64,000 bases of DNA from Phytopseudomonas dryadis (GCF_004327355.1 NZ_QJUM01000008.1:62001-126000); one strand, 5' to 3'. Shown: positions 13,978 through 29,318, counted from the first letter of the stretch. Numbers and translations: made by a program. The notes: a model not told the origin generated them from the sequence alone.

Positions 13978-15193
13978 GGGGCACCTCCTGCCCGGCGGCG
14001 GGCTCGAGGAAGTCCGACTCGTCGAACACCACGTCCTCGCTGCCCAGCTGGGTGCGCGCTTCCCACTCGATGCGCAGCAGCAGCGCCAGGCTGACGCAGC
14101 AGATCACCAGCGAGCTGCCGCCGTAGCTGAGGAACGGCAGGGTCAGGCCCTTGGTCGGCAGCAGGCCGACGTTGACGCCGATGTTGATGAGGAACTGGCC
14201 GATCCACAGGAAGGCCAGGCCGAAGGCCACATAGGCGGCGAAGAACTGCTTGGCCTTTTCCGCCCACAGGCCGATGTACAGCGCCCGCACGCAGACGAAG
14301 ACGAACAGCGCCACCGTCGCCAGCGCGCCGACCATGCCCAGTTCCTCGGCGAGCACGGCGAACACGAAGTCGGTGTGCGCCTCGGGCAGGTAGAACTGCT
14401 TCTGGATGCTGTTGCCCAGGCCGACGCCGAGCCATTCGCCGCGGCCGAAGGCGATCAACGCCTGGCTGAGCTGGTAGCCGGCGCCGAACTGATCGGCCCA
14501 GGGATCGCTGAAGTTGGTCAGGCGCTCCATGCGGTAAGGCTGGGTGTAGATCAGCAGGGTCACGGCGCCGACCGCCAGCGCCACCATCAGGCAGAAGCGG
14601 AACAGGCCGACGCCGCCGAGGAACAGCATGGCCGCCGCCGCGCCCATCATCACCACGGTGGCGCCGAAGTCGGGCTCCATCAGCAGCAGGCCGGCCATCG
14701 GCAGCAACACGACGAAGGGCTTGAAGAAACCGGCCCAGCTCTCGCGCACTTCTTCCTGGCGGCGCACCAGGTAGCCGGCCAGGTAGATCACCACGAAGAC
14801 CTTGGCGATCTCCGAGGGCTGCACGTTGAACATGCCGAAACCGATCCAGCGCATGGAGCCGTTCACTTCGCGGCCGATACCCGGCACCAGCACCGCCACC
14901 AGCAAGGCGAAGGCCGCCAGCAGCAGCATCCAGCCGCAGCGCTGCCAGGTCGCCAGGGGGATCATCAGCACCACGCCGGCGGCGCCCAGGCCGATCAGCA
15001 GATAGATCAGGTGACGGATCATGTAGTACAGCGGATTACCCGCGTTGACCGCCGCCACCTCGGTGGACGCCGAGGAAATCATCACCAGCCCGAGGCCGAG
15101 CAGCGCCAGGCAACCGGCGAGCATCGGGAAGTCCATGTCCAGGCCGCGGCGGCTGAACATCGGGGACGGGTATGGGCGCAGGAAGGTCAGCAT
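13967..15193 (-). CDS. ftsW: FtsW, SEDS-family septal peptidoglycan polymerase
   Basis: 408 residues with about ten hydrophobic segments, MLTFLRPYPSPMFSRRGLDM at the start. FtsW polymerises lipid II together with FtsI. Recognisable SEDS segments are QPSEIAKVFVVIYLAGYLV, LLLMEPDFGATVV and LLPTKGLTLPFLSYGGSS. The ATG shares one base with the murD stop (TGATG), which sets the start; a long upstream frame continues antisense-like through murD and was trimmed. Confidence 0.97.
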   Translation of the reverse strand: MLTFLRPYPSPMFSRRGLDMDFPMLAGCLALLGLGLVMISSASTEVAAVNAGNPLYYMIRHLIYLLIGLGAAGVVLMIPLATWQRCGWMLLLAAFALLVAVLVPGIGREVNGSMRWIGFGMFNVQPSEIAKVFVVIYLAGYLVRRQEEVRESWAGFFKPFVVLLPMAGLLLMEPDFGATVVMMGAAAAMLFLGGVGLFRFCLMVALAVGAVTLLIYTQPYRMERLTNFSDPWADQFGAGYQLSQALIAFGRGEWLGVGLGNSIQKQFYLPEAHTDFVFAVLAEELGMVGALATVALFVFVCVRALYIGLWAEKAKQFFAAYVAFGLAFLWIGQFLINIGVNVGLLPTKGLTLPFLSYGGSSLVICCVSLALLLRIEWEARTQLGSEDVVFDESDFLEPAAGQEVPHGR

Positions 15194-16539
15194 CAGGCGA
15201 GCGCCTCCACGGCCTGGGCGAACAGGCGCCCGCGTTCTTCGAAATTCTTGAACATATCCAGGCTGGCGCAGGCCGGCGACAGCAGCACCGCGTCGCCGGC
15301 CCGGGTCACCTGCGCGGCGCGCGTGACGGCCGTATCGAGGCTGTCGACACGGATCAGTTCGACGCTGCCCTCGAGCGCGGCGGCGAGCTTCCCGGCATCG
15401 CGGCCCAGCAGCAGCACGGCGCGGCAGTAGCGGGCCACCGGCGTGCGCAGCGCGGAGAAATCGGCGCCCTTGCCATCGCCACCGGCGATCAGCACCAGCT
15501 TGCCGGCGATATCCGCACCGAGGCCGTCGATGGCCGCCAGCGCCGCGCCGACATTGGTCGCCTTGGAGTCGTTGTAGTAGCTCACGCCAGCATGCTCGCC
15601 AACCCACTGGCAACGGTGCGGCAGGCCACTGAAACGCTTCAGGGTTTCCAGCATGGGCGCCATCGGCAGGCCGACGGCATGTCCCAGGGCCAGCGCCGCC
15701 AGGGCGTTGGACTGGTTGTGCGCACCGCGGATCTTCAGTTCGCGTACCGGCAACAGCGCGTCGAACTGGTAGGCCAGGTACTTCTCGCCGTTTTCCTCGA
15801 GCAGACCGAAACGCTTGAAGTCCGGCTTGCCGAGGCCGAAGCTCCAGCACGGCACCTGGTCGGCGATCATCGGCCGCGACAGGGCGTCGTCGCGGTTCAC
15901 CACCACCTGCCGCGCGCCGCGGAACACACGGTGCTTGGCCAGGTGATAGGCCGGCAGATCGGCATAGCGATCCATGTGGTCTTCGCTGACGTTCAGGCAG
16001 GTCGCCACTTCGGCGTTCAACTGCTCGGTGGTTTCCAGCTGGAAGCTGGACAGTTCGAGCACATACAGCTCGACATCGTCGGCCAGCAGATCCAGCGCCG
16101 GCGTACCGAGGTTGCCGCCGACGGCGACCTTGCGCCCAGCGGCGGCGGCCATCTCGCCGACCAGGGTGGTCACCGTGCTCTTGGCGTTGGAACCGGTGAT
16201 GGCGATGATCGGCGCCTTGGCCTGGCGGGCGAACAGATCGATGTCGCCGGACAGCTTGACGCCGCGCCGCGCCGCCTCCTGCAGGGCCGGGGTGGCCACG
16301 GCCAGGCCCGGGCTGACCAGCAGTTCGCTGGCGCGGCAGAGGAATTCGACGTCCAGCTCGCCACAACGCACTTCCACCTGCGGGAAACGTTCACGCAAGG
16401 TGCCCAGCTCCGGCGGCTCGGCACGGGTGTCGGCCACGGCGAAGCGCACGCCCTGGCGCGCGAGGAAGCGCACCAGGGACATGCCGCTCTTGCCGAGGCC
16501 GACAACGATGCGGAATTGGTCGGAAGCGATCAGGCTCAT
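15193..16539 (-). CDS. murD: MurD, UDP-MurNAc-L-Ala-D-glutamate ligase
   Basis: 448 residues starting MSLIASDQFRIVVGLGKSGM. Adds D-Glu in the cytoplasm. The ATP-binding motif is ITGSNAKSTVTTL and other Mur ligase motifs include NVSEDHMDRY and NDSKATNVGAALAAI. It starts 7 bp after mraY ends and overlaps ftsW by one base. Confidence 0.97.
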   Translation of the reverse strand: MSLIASDQFRIVVGLGKSGMSLVRFLARQGVRFAVADTRAEPPELGTLRERFPQVEVRCGELDVEFLCRASELLVSPGLAVATPALQEAARRGVKLSGDIDLFARQAKAPIIAITGSNAKSTVTTLVGEMAAAAGRKVAVGGNLGTPALDLLADDVELYVLELSSFQLETTEQLNAEVATCLNVSEDHMDRYADLPAYHLAKHRVFRGARQVVVNRDDALSRPMIADQVPCWSFGLGKPDFKRFGLLEENGEKYLAYQFDALLPVRELKIRGAHNQSNALAALALGHAVGLPMAPMLETLKRFSGLPHRCQWVGEHAGVSYYNDSKATNVGAALAAIDGLGADIAGKLVLIAGGDGKGADFSALRTPVARYCRAVLLLGRDAGKLAAALEGSVELIRVDSLDTAVTRAAQVTRAGDAVLLSPACASLDMFKNFEERGRLFAQAVEALA

Positions 16540-16546
16540 TCGTTCC

Positions 16547-17629
16547 TCAACGCAGTTTCAAGGTGGCAAGGCCGATCAGCACCAGAATCACGGTGATGAT
16601 CCAGAAACGGACGATGACCCGTGGCTCGGGCCAGCCTTTCAATTCGAAGTGGTGATGGATCGGCGCCATGCGGAACACGCGCTTGCCGGTGAGCTTGAAC
16701 GAAGCCACCTGGATGATCACCGACAGGGTTTCCATGACGAACACGCCGCCCATGATGAACAGCACGATTTCCTGACGCACGATCACCGCGATGGTGCCCA
16801 GCGCCGCCCCGAGGGCCAGTGCGCCGACATCGCCCATGAACACCTGGGCCGGGTAGGTGTTGAACCACAGGAAGCCCAGGCCGGCACCGATCAGCGCGCC
16901 GCAGAACACGATCAGCTCGCCGGCGCCGGGCACGTAGGGAATCAGCAGGTACTCGGAGAAATTCACGTTGCCCGACAGGTAGCAGAAGATGCCCAGGGCA
17001 GCGCCGACCATCACCGTGGGCAGAATGGCCAGGCCGTCGAGGCCGTCGGTCAGGTTGACCGCGTTGCTCGAGCCGACGATGACGAAATAGGTCAGCACCA
17101 CGAAGCCGATGCCCAGGGGAATGCTGACGTCCTTGAGCAGCGGCACGATCAGGGTGGTTTCCACCGGGGTCTGCGCGGTCATATAAAGGAAGAACGCCGC
17201 GCCGAGGCCGAACACCGACTGCCAGAAATACTTCCAGCGGCTCGGCAGGCCCCGCGAGTTCTTCTCGATCACCTTGCGGTAGTCGTCGACCCAGCCGATG
17301 GCGCCGAACAGCAGCGTCACGATCAGCACCACCCACACGTAGCGGTTGCTCAGGTCGGCCCACAGCAGGGTGCTCACCGCGATGGCGGAGAGGATCAGCG
17401 CACCGCCCATGGTCGGCGTGCCCTTCTTCGACAGGTGCGACTGCGGGCCGTCGTTGCGCACCGACTGGCCGATCTGACGGACCTGCAGGGTACGGATCAT
17501 CCACGGCCCCAGGAACAGCGCCAGCGCCAGCGCCGTGAGCACGCCAAGGATGCCGCGCAGCGTCAGGTACTGGAACACGGCGAACCCTTTGTGGAACTGT
17601 TGCAGGTACTCGGCCAGCAGCAGCAGCAT
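16547..17629 (-). CDS. mraY: MraY, phospho-MurNAc-pentapeptide translocase
   Basis: 360 residues and ten predicted membrane segments; transfers phospho-MurNAc-pentapeptide to undecaprenyl phosphate to make lipid I. Catalytic and signature stretches are [63 protein letters not shown] and [15 protein letters not shown]. The ATG directly follows the murF stop with no gap. Confidence 0.98.
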   Translation of the reverse strand: MLLLLAEYLQQFHKGFAVFQYLTLRGILGVLTALALALFLGPWMIRTLQVRQIGQSVRNDGPQSHLSKKGTPTMGGALILSAIAVSTLLWADLSNRYVWVVLIVTLLFGAIGWVDDYRKVIEKNSRGLPSRWKYFWQSVFGLGAAFFLYMTAQTPVETTLIVPLLKDVSIPLGIGFVVLTYFVIVGSSNAVNLTDGLDGLAILPTVMVGAALGIFCYLSGNVNFSEYLLIPYVPGAGELIVFCGALIGAGLGFLWFNTYPAQVFMGDVGALALGAALGTIAVIVRQEIVLFIMGGVFVMETLSVIIQVASFKLTGKRVFRMAPIHHHFELKGWPEPRVIVRFWIITVILVLIGLATLKLR

Positions 17630-19009
17630 TTAGTGCATCTCCCCGGAATGGCCACACAGCGCGGCGACGACGTTTTCCATCGCGGCGCTGCGTGAACCTT
17701 TAATCAGAATGGTGGTGTCGCCCGGCTCGGCGCTTACCGCTTCGATCAGTGCGGCCTGGTCGGCGAAATGCCGGGCCTCGGAACCGAAAGCCTGTACGGC
17801 GTGTTTCATCTGCGGCCCGACCGCGTACAGAACGTCCGCCTTGCCGATCGCGTACTCGCCAACTTCGCGGTGGCCCTGCTCCGACCAGGCGCCCAGCTCG
17901 CCGATATCGCCGAGCACCAGCACCTTGCGGCCGGAGAAGCCGGCGAGTATATCGATGGCGGCGCACATGGAGGCCGGGTTGGCGTTGTAGGTATCGTCGA
18001 TCACCCGCGCGCCGTTCGTCGCCAGCTGCGCTAGCGCGCGGCCCTTGACCGGCAGCAGGTTTTCCAGGCCGTTCTTGATATCGACCAGCGGTACCGCCAG
18101 GGCATGGGCGGCGGCGGCGGCGGCCAGGGCGTTGCTCACGTTGTGCTCGCCGAGCAGGTTCAACTGGATGCGCGCCTGACCATCGGCGCAGTACAGGGTG
18201 AAGGCCGGGCAACCGCGAGGATCGCGGCCCAGCTCGCTGGCGTGGAAGTCGGCCGCGCTGTCGCGCAGGGCGAAACTCAGCACCCGGCGCCCCGCCGCCC
18301 GCGCGACCCAGCGCGCGAACGCCGGGTCATCGCGATTGAGGATGGCCACACCGCCCTCGCTCAGGCCCTCGAGGATCTCGCCCTTGGCCAGCACGATGTT
18401 TTCCGGCCCGCCGAATTCGCCAACGTGGGCGCTGCCGGCGTTGGTGATGATGGCCACCTGGGGCTGCGCCAGGCCGACGGTATAGGCGATCTCGCCGAGC
18501 CCCGACGCACCCAGCTCGATGACCGCGCCTTTATGCGCCGGGGCCAGTTCGAGCAGCGTCAGCGGCACGCCCAGTTCATTGTTCAGGTTGCCACGGGTGG
18601 CCAGCACCGTACCGCCGAGTTCGAGGAACGCCGCGCGCAGGATACTGGCGAGCATTTCCTTGACCGTGGTCTTGCCGCTGGAACCGGTCACGGCCGCCAG
18701 CGGCCCACCATAGGCCTGCCGATTCAGCGCACCCAACTGGCCGAGGGCGCGACGGGTATCGGCCACCACCAGTTGCGGCAGATCGACACCCGCCACCTCA
18801 CGCTCGACCAGCGCCGCCACGGCGCCCTTGGCGGCGACCTGGGCCAGGTAGTCGTGGCCGTCGAAGCGTGGCCCGCTGAGGGCGATGAACAACTGGCCGG
18901 GCACGATGCTGCGGCTATCGGTGCTCACCGCATCGAAGGCACGGTCTTCACCCTGCAGACGAGCGGCCAGGGGGCCGGCCACTTCGCTCAAATGCATCGC
19001 CCTAAGCAT
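17630..19009 (-). CDS. murF: MurF, UDP-MurNAc-tripeptide-D-Ala-D-Ala ligase
   Basis: 459 residues. Adds D-Ala-D-Ala, the product of the ddl gene in the same cluster. Motifs: STDSRSIVPGQLFIALSGPR, TGSSGKTTVKEMLAS (ATP), NAGSAHVGEFGG and DDTYNANPASMCAAID. The start at 19009 (MLRAMHLSEVAG) aligns in length with the P. aeruginosa protein and overlaps the murE stop by 8 bp, with GAGGCA upstream. ATG 18997 is an alternative four codons in. Confidence 0.96.
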   Translation of the reverse strand: MLRAMHLSEVAGPLAARLQGEDRAFDAVSTDSRSIVPGQLFIALSGPRFDGHDYLAQVAAKGAVAALVEREVAGVDLPQLVVADTRRALGQLGALNRQAYGGPLAAVTGSSGKTTVKEMLASILRAAFLELGGTVLATRGNLNNELGVPLTLLELAPAHKGAVIELGASGLGEIAYTVGLAQPQVAIITNAGSAHVGEFGGPENIVLAKGEILEGLSEGGVAILNRDDPAFARWVARAAGRRVLSFALRDSAADFHASELGRDPRGCPAFTLYCADGQARIQLNLLGEHNVSNALAAAAAAHALAVPLVDIKNGLENLLPVKGRALAQLATNGARVIDDTYNANPASMCAAIDILAGFSGRKVLVLGDIGELGAWSEQGHREVGEYAIGKADVLYAVGPQMKHAVQAFGSEARHFADQAALIEAVSAEPGDTTILIKGSRSAAMENVVAALCGHSGEMH

Positions 19010-20464
19010 GCGCTGCCTCCCATGCCGCCAGTGCCTGACCGGCTTGATCCAGATCGGAGAACGGCTGGCGCTGGCCATTGATCTCCTGGTAATCCTCATG
19101 GCCCTTGCCGGCCAGCACCAACACGTCGCGACTCTCGGCCTCGGCGATCAACTGGGCGATGGCCTGGCCACGACCATGGACGAAACGCACGCGCTCGGGG
19201 GCGACGAAGCCGGCGCGGATATCGGCGAAAATCTGCTCGGCCGGCTCGCTGCGCGGGTTGTCGTCGGTGACCAGCACGCCATCGGCGAGACGCTCCACCA
19301 CGGCGGCCATCAGTGGACGCTTGCCGCGATCGCGATCGCCGCCGCAGCCGAACAGGCACAGCAGGCGTCCGCTGACATGGGGGCGCAAGGCCTCGAGCAC
19401 TTTCTCCAGGGCATCCGGGGTATGGGCGTAATCGACCACCACCAGCGGCTTGCCCTGCCCACCCAGGCGCTGCATGCGGCCGACCGGCCCCTGCAGGCGC
19501 GGCAGCGTCCTGAGAATCTCGTCGAGCGGGTAATCCATGGCCACCAGGGCGCCGACCACGGCCAGCAGGTTGCTCAGGTTGAAGCGCCCCAGCAGCGGGC
19601 TGCGCAGGCGGCCCTCGCCACGCGGGGTGACCAGGGTGGCGCGCACGCCCTGGTCATCGAAGTGGATGTCGCGGCAGAACAGGTAGGCGCCGGAATCCTC
19701 CAGGCTGTACCCGATCAGGCGCGACTCGCGGGGCTCTTCGGCCAGTTGGCGACCGACCGCATCATCCAGGTTGAGCACCCGGCAACGCAGGCTCGGCCAG
19801 GCGAACAGCGCCGACTTGGCGGCCTGGTAGGCGTCCATCGAACCGTGGTAATCCAGATGATCGCGCGACAGGTTGGTGAACACCGCCACATCGAAGTCCA
19901 GGGCGGCAACGCGGCCCTGGTGCAGGCCATGGGACGACACTTCCATGGCCACGGCGCGCGCGCCGGCCTTCTTCAATCCGGCCACGGTGGCCTGGACGCC
20001 AATGGGATCCGGCGTGGTGTGCAGGCCCTGGGCCAGGGCATTGTAGAAACCGTTGCCCAGAGTGCCGACGATACCGCACGGCTCGCCGAGCAGATCCAGC
20101 GCCTGGGCCAGCAACTGGCTGACACTGGTCTTGCCGTTGGTGCCGGTGATGCCGACCAGGTGCACGCCGCGGCTCGGTTCGCCATAGAAGCGCCCGGCGA
20201 TGGCCGACAGTTGCCCGGCCAGGCCCTTGATCGGCACCAGTTCGGCGCTCTCGGCGCTCATGGCCTCGGCGCCATCGGCCTCATAGGCGATGGCGGCAGC
20301 GCCACGGGCGATGGCGTCGACGATGTGCACGCGGCCGTCCTGCTGGCTACCGGGCACGGCCAGGAACAGATCGCCAGGGCGCACCTTGCGGCTGTCCAGG
20401 GTCAGTTCACGGATCAGTACGGCGCTCTGCGCCTGCGGCAGCAACTGGTTCAATGGCATGGGCA

Positions 20465-20465
<1 letters not shown>
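19002..20465 (-). CDS. murE: MurE, UDP-MurNAc-tripeptide synthetase (meso-DAP adding)
   Basis: 487 residues starting MPMPLNQLLPQAQ. Motifs: TLDSRKVRPGDLFLAVPG, GITGTNGKTSVSQLLA and MEVSSHGLHQGRV. The TDDNPRSEP segment contains DNPR, the marker of meso-diaminopimelate specificity, as expected for a Gram-negative. The ATG shares one base with the ftsI stop (TGATG). Confidence 0.97.
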
Positions 20466-23432
<2,967 letters not shown>

Positions 23433-23434
23433 GG

Positions 23435-23890
23435 TCACAGGATCAGGTCACGTAGTTCGTCGGAGAGCGCACCGGGTTGCTTGATGGCGGCCAGATCGGC
23501 ATCCGCCACGGCATTCCAGGAATCCTCATCCCACAGTTGAAATTTATTGAGTTGCCCCACCAGCATCGCGCGCTTGTCCAGCTTGGCGTACTCACGCAGG
23601 CGCGGCGGCACCAGAAAACGACCGCTGCCGTCCAGCTCCAGGTCGACGGCATTACCAATCAGCAAACGCTGCAGGCGACGGTTCTCTTCCCGGAAGGAAG
23701 CCAGCTCGCGCAGCTTGTTTTCGATGATTTCCCACTCGGGCAGCGGATAAACGCAGAGGCAAGGGTCGATGGCATCGATGGTGACGATGAGCTGGCCAGC
23801 CGAACGCGACACGAGCTCGTCCCGATACCGGCTAGGCATCGCGAGTCGCCCCTTGGCGTCGAGACTTATGGCGTTAGCTCCGCGAAACAC
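23435..23890 (-). CDS. mraZ: MraZ, transcriptional regulator of the dcw cluster
   Basis: 151 residues with two SpoVT/AbrB-type halves, [21 protein letters not shown] at the start and [19 protein letters not shown] in the second. MraZ forms a ring and represses its own promoter in E. coli by binding short direct repeats. The start codon is GTG with AAGGGGAAA upstream. Three GTGG boxes at 10-bp spacing lie 43-66 bp upstream (see operator), which fits autoregulation. Confidence 0.95.
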   Translation of the reverse strand: MFRGANAISLDAKGRLAMPSRYRDELVSRSAGQLIVTIDAIDPCLCVYPLPEWEIIENKLRELASFREENRRLQRLLIGNAVDLELDGSGRFLVPPRLREYAKLDKRAMLVGQLNKFQLWDEDSWNAVADADLAAIKQPGALSDELRDLIL

Positions 23891-23932
23891 TGTTGCGTTT
23901 CCCCTTAATCAGCCATCTGCATCCAAAAAAAC

Positions 23933-23956
23933 CCACTTCATGCCACTTTTCACCAC
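23933..23956 (-). promoter_or_regulatory. Candidate MraZ operator: three GTGG boxes at 10-bp spacing
   Basis: On the minus strand GTGG occurs at 23956-23953, 23946-23943 and 23936-23933, exactly one helical turn apart, as GTGGTGAAAA, GTGGCATGAA and GTGGGTTTTT. E. coli MraZ binds three TGGGN repeats with 5-nt spacers at the same place, between promoter and mraZ. The boxes begin about where transcription from the promoter at 23965-23994 should start. Confidence 0.72.
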
Positions 23957-23964
23957 CGGAGCAC

Positions 23965-23994
23965 ACTATAGGAACGCGCGCACCCCACCGTCAA
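23965..23994 (-). promoter_or_regulatory. Sigma70-like promoter of the dcw cluster
   Basis: Minus strand: TTGACG (-35, 23994-23989), 18-bp spacer, TATAGT (-10, 23970-23965). Transcription would begin near 23958, giving a leader of about 68 nt before the mraZ GTG. This is the only good promoter I could see upstream of the run of overlapping genes down to ftsQ. The stretch from 23995 to 24193 holds nothing else I can identify. Confidence 0.7.
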
Positions 23995-24193
23995 GGCGCG
24001 CCAACAGGGAAAAGTCCTTATAGAACGGAGATTTAGCGAGTAAAGGAGGGAGCGGGACAGAGCTTGCGAGGCAAGAGGCGGGGTAAAAACAAGCACATAC
24101 AAGAACCTGCCACACAAACTTAAAGTAGTTTGTTAAGAGCAGGATTTTTTCGGTATCGGGAAATGAGACGATGAACGGAAAAGCGAGGGGAGG

Positions 24194-24552
24194 TGGAGAG
24201 TCGATCTGTAAGCCGGGTTCTGTCGAGGACAGTCATTCCTCTACGACGGACATCACTGTACGTCTTTAGCAACCTACCCGGTTCCAGCGCGGGCCACGCC
24301 AATGGAACCCTATTTGGTCTTGCTCCGAGTGGGGTTTGCCTAGCCACGGACTGTTACCAGCCGCGCGGTGCGCTCTTACCGCACCTTTTCACCCTTACCG
24401 GCGCCGAAGCGCTTAGGCGGTTATTTTCTGTGGCACTTTCCGTAGGCTCACGCCCCCCAGGCATTACCTGGCACTCCGCCCTATGGAGCCCGGACTTTCC
24501 TCCCCCGCGAATCGCATGACGACCCACGGCAGCGACTGTCCGATCGACTCTC
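24194..24552 (-). ncRNA. rnpB: RNase P RNA (class A)
   Basis: The catalytic RNA that removes tRNA 5' leaders. Minus strand: 5' end GAGTCGATCGGACAGTCGC, then GAGGAAAGTCCGGGCTCCAT (conserved region I) and AGGGTGAAAAGGTGCGGTAA. ACAGAAAATAACCGCC is conserved region IV. The 3' end is AAGCCGGGTTTTTG-like in the family; here it reads CCCGGCTTACAGATCGACTC. The 5' and 3' ends pair (GAGTCGATC / GATCGACTC) to form P1. Length about 358 nt is normal. Exact termini are approximate, and open frames across it are artefacts. Confidence 0.95.
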
Positions 24553-24577
24553 CGCCGCCAAGGGTAACGGGTGCAGC

Positions 24578-24662
24578 CTCAAGCGGCAAGCTTCAAGCCG
24601 CAAGCTAAAGCGCAAACGACCGAACCGCCTCGCTTTTACTTGAAGCTTGTGGCTTGCGGCTT
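24578..24662. repeat. Heptad-type inverted repeat at the 3' end of rsmI
   Basis: CAAGCGGCAAGCTTCAAGCC (from 24580) is followed about 55 bp later by its approximate inverse CTTGAAGCTTGTGGCTTGCG (from 24640), which runs into the rsmI stop codon. It shares the CAAGC-plus-two unit with the arrays at 5927-5980, 35883-35903 and 37849-37918. It could fold as a hairpin at the end of the rsmI mRNA. Confidence 0.65.
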
Positions 24663-25527
24663 AGAGCTGGCGCTCCAGCGCCACCTGATAGAGCCGGTTC
24701 TTGCGCACCCCGGTGATCTCCGCGGCCAGCGCCGCCGCGCGCTTGAGCGGCATTTCCGCCAGCAGCAGGTCGAGCACGCGCAGCGCCTCGGTGCTCATCG
24801 CCTCCTCGCCTTCCGGCGCCTGCCAGCCGGCCACCAGCACCACGCATTCGCCGCGCTGCTGATTGGCGTCGGCTTCGACCCAGGCGCACAGCTCGGCCAG
24901 CGGCAAGCCCTTGAGCGTCTCGAAGGTCTTGGTCAGTTCGCGGGCCAGCACGGCCTGACGCTCACCACCGAACACTTGCCGCATGTCCTGCAGGCATTCG
25001 AGAATGCGGTGCGGGGCCTCGTAGAAAATCAGCGTGCGCGGTTCCTCGCGCACCCGCTCCAGGCGAGCCTGCCGGGCAACCGTCTTGGCCGGCAGAAAAC
25101 CTTCGAAGACGAAACGATCGGAGGGCAAGCCGGCGGCCGACAGCGCCGCGATCAGCGCACAGGCGCCCGGCACCGGCACCACCTGCACACCGGCGGCCCG
25201 CGCCTGCCGCACCAGGTGATAGCCCGGGTCGGAAATCAGCGGCGTACCGGCATCGGAAATCAGCGCCACGTCCTCGCCGGCCAGCAGCCGCCCGAGAAAG
25301 CGCCCGCCCTCGTCGCGCTCATTGTGCTCATGGCAGGCCGCCAGCGGCGTGCCGATGCCGAAATGCTGCATGAGCCGCGCCGAATGGCGGGTATCCTCGG
25401 CCGCGATCAGGGCCACACCGCTCAGCACCTTGAGGGCACGCGCGCTGAGGTCCTCAAGATTGCCGATCGGCGTGGCCACCACATACAGGATACCGGGGGT
25501 GCCACTGGGTACTCCGCTAGCAGTCAC
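24661..25527 (-). CDS. rsmI: RsmI, 16S rRNA (cytidine1402-2'-O)-methyltransferase
   Basis: 288 residues of the SAM-dependent tetrapyrrole methylase fold. Motifs: [49 protein letters not shown] and [20 protein letters not shown]. The start is placed at GTG 25527 (AGG 7 nt upstream), giving [17 protein letters not shown]; no ATG exists ahead of the conserved domain. It diverges from lpoA, as in E. coli and P. aeruginosa. Confidence 0.93.
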   Translation of the reverse strand: MTASGVPSGTPGILYVVATPIGNLEDLSARALKVLSGVALIAAEDTRHSARLMQHFGIGTPLAACHEHNERDEGGRFLGRLLAGEDVALISDAGTPLISDPGYHLVRQARAAGVQVVPVPGACALIAALSAAGLPSDRFVFEGFLPAKTVARQARLERVREEPRTLIFYEAPHRILECLQDMRQVFGGERQAVLARELTKTFETLKGLPLAELCAWVEADANQQRGECVVLVAGWQAPEGEEAMSTEALRVLDLLLAEMPLKRAAALAAEITGVRKNRLYQVALERQL

Positions 25528-25714
25528 GGCAACGCCTCGCAAGATTCACAAAGCGGCCATTGTAACGTGGCTGACGCCTCAGGGTCTTGCGCGGCAGGCG
25601 CAACGGGCAGGCACAGGCGCCAACTGGGCAGCGGTTAACACCTTCGACATCGCACCCGCGCCGTCCCTTGGGTACAATTCGTCGCTCATTCGCTCAAGAA
25701 CCGGGATCGTTTAC

Positions 25715-27489
25715 ATGATCGCTTGCCTGCGTCCGCTCTCCGCACTCTGCCTCGTCGGCCTGCTCGCCGCCTGTAGCAGTTCGCCCTCCTCCAGTCTGGG
25801 CGAACTGCCGCGCACCCCTCAGGCCAGCCTCGAACAGATGCTGCAGCAAGCTGGCGACAGCCAGAGCGAAGACGCGCAGCTGCTGCGCCTGTCCGCTGCC
25901 GACCTGGCCTACCAGCAGAACGACGTGGGCCGCGCCTCGAGCATCCTTGCCCAGGTCAACCTGGAAACCCTGAAACCCGCCCAGCAGATCTACGCCAGCA
26001 CCCTCGCCGCCGAACTGGCGCTTGCCGGCAATGACCCCAAGGCCGCGCTGCAGGCCCTGACCCACCCGAGCCTGGAACGCCTCGGCGAGCTACCGGTGGA
26101 GCAACAGGTACGCACCCAACTGGCCCGTGCCACCGCCCTGGAGGACGACGGCCAGACCCTCGCCGCCGCCCGCGAGCGGGTGTTCATCGCCCCCCTGCTG
26201 AGTGGCGAGCAAGCCCGGCAGAATCACGATCGCATCTGGCAACTGGTATCCAGCCTGCCCGCCGAGGCCCTGCAACCCGGCGGCGACGCCGACCTCTCCG
26301 GCTGGTTGAGCCTGGCCCAGGCCGCCAAGACCGTCGGCACCCTGGAGCAACAGCAGAATGCCATCGACAACTGGCTGGCCCAGCACCCGAGCCACCCGGC
26401 CGCCCTGCAACTGCCGCAGGCACTGGCCGACCTGCTGGCGCTGTCCAGCCAGCCGCTGCAGAAGATCGCCCTGCTGCTGCCCCAGGAAGGCCAGCTGGCC
26501 TCCGTCTCCCGCGCCCTGCGCGACGGCTTTCTCGCCGCCCATTACCAGGCGCAGCAGGCCGGCGAGAACCCGCCGCAGATCCAGCTGTACGACAGCGCCC
26601 GCCTGACCTCCCTGGATGATTTCTACCGCCAGGCCCAGGCCGATGGCGTGCAACTGATCGTCGGCCCTCTGGAAAAGAACCTGGTCACCCAACTGGGCAA
26701 CCGTGCCGAACTGCCCATCACCACCCTGGCCCTCAACTACAGCGAATCCAGCCAGGAAGGCCCGCCCCAGCTGTTCCAGTTCGGCCTGGCCGCCGAGGAC
26801 GAAGCCCGCGAAGTGGCGCGCCGCGCCTGGGCGGACGGCATGCGCAACGCCGTGGCCCTGGTGCCCAGGGGCGACTGGGGCGACCGTGTGCTGAATGCCT
26901 TCCGCCAGAGCTGGCAGGCCGCTGGCGGCACCCTGCTCGGCGCCGAACACATCGACCAGCCGGTGGACATGGCCCGGCAGATCGCCGACCTGTTCCAGCT
27001 GCGCGGCACCGCGGGAGGCGCCGCCGGCGAGCCGTCGCGCCGCCAGGACGTGGACTTCATCTTCCTCGCCGCCACCCCGCAGCAGGCCCAGCAGATCAAG
27101 CCGACCCTGGCCTACCAGTACGCTGGCGAGGTGCCGGTATACGCCACCTCGCACCTGTTCAGCGGCAGCATGAACGCCGCGCAGTACCGCGACCTCGAAG
27201 GCATTCGCTTCTGCGAGACCCCCTGGCTGCTGGACGTCAACGACCCGCTGCGCCAGCAGGTCAACAGCCAGTGGCCGCAAGCCGGTGGCAGCCTGGGCCG
27301 GCTGTACGCCATGGGCGTCGACGCCTTTCGCCTGGCACCGCGCCTGGGCCAGCTCAAGGTGCTGCCGGATAATCGCGTCGCCGGCCTCTCCGGCAGCCTT
27401 GGCCTGAACCCGGCGCAGCGCATCGAACGCCAGCTGCCCTGGGCCGAGTTCCGTGGCGGCCAGGTTCAGCGCCTGCCCGACAGCAGCCA

Positions 27490-27493
<4 letters not shown>
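25715..27493 (+). CDS. lpoA: LpoA-type outer-membrane lipoprotein, activator of a class A PBP
   Basis: 592 residues. The lipoprotein signal peptide ends in LLAAC (Cys at about residue 20). An N-terminal TPR-like helical domain is followed by a periplasmic-binding-protein-like C-terminal domain (from about residue 250, LPQEGQLASVSRALRDGFLAA). LpoA reaches from the outer membrane to stimulate PBP1a-type synthases. A TACAAT element 37 bp upstream could be the -10. The gene starts the lpoA-yraN-gmhA-dolP operon. Confidence 0.9.
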
Positions 27494-29100
<1,607 letters not shown>

Positions 29101-29122
29101 ACGACCCGCGCGGTCGGAACGA

Positions 29123-29284
29123 GGGCGCCCACAAAAGAGCGGCAAACCGCCGCCTGTGTAGGAGCGCCGACCTCGGCGCGAGGCGATGGCGGCCCCCCGT
29201 GGTGCGGCCCGTGATCGCGGTTCCTACAGAGCCGGGCAAGCCGCCGTTTTACGGGCCAAATGCCCAACTGACCGGCATTACGCC
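29123..29284. repeat. Extended REP-type element, copy 1 of 2 (about 160 bp)
   Basis: From GGGCG to GACCGGCATTACGCC, located between the convergent dolP and sspB genes. It contains AGCGGCAAACCGCC and a REP palindrome (GTAGGAGCGCCGACCTCGGC at 29158 to GGTTCCTAC ending about 29227). The same layout, with the same flanking blocks and ends, recurs at 42233-42388. Confidence 0.7.
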
Positions 29285-29318
29285 ATCGGCGCCCTGTTCC
29301 CTATGCGGCCACAGCCAT

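Noticed and set aside
24193..24519. 108-codon protein at 24.2-24.5 kb
   Set aside because: It lies on the opposite strand of rnpB, whose conserved regions and paired ends are clear.
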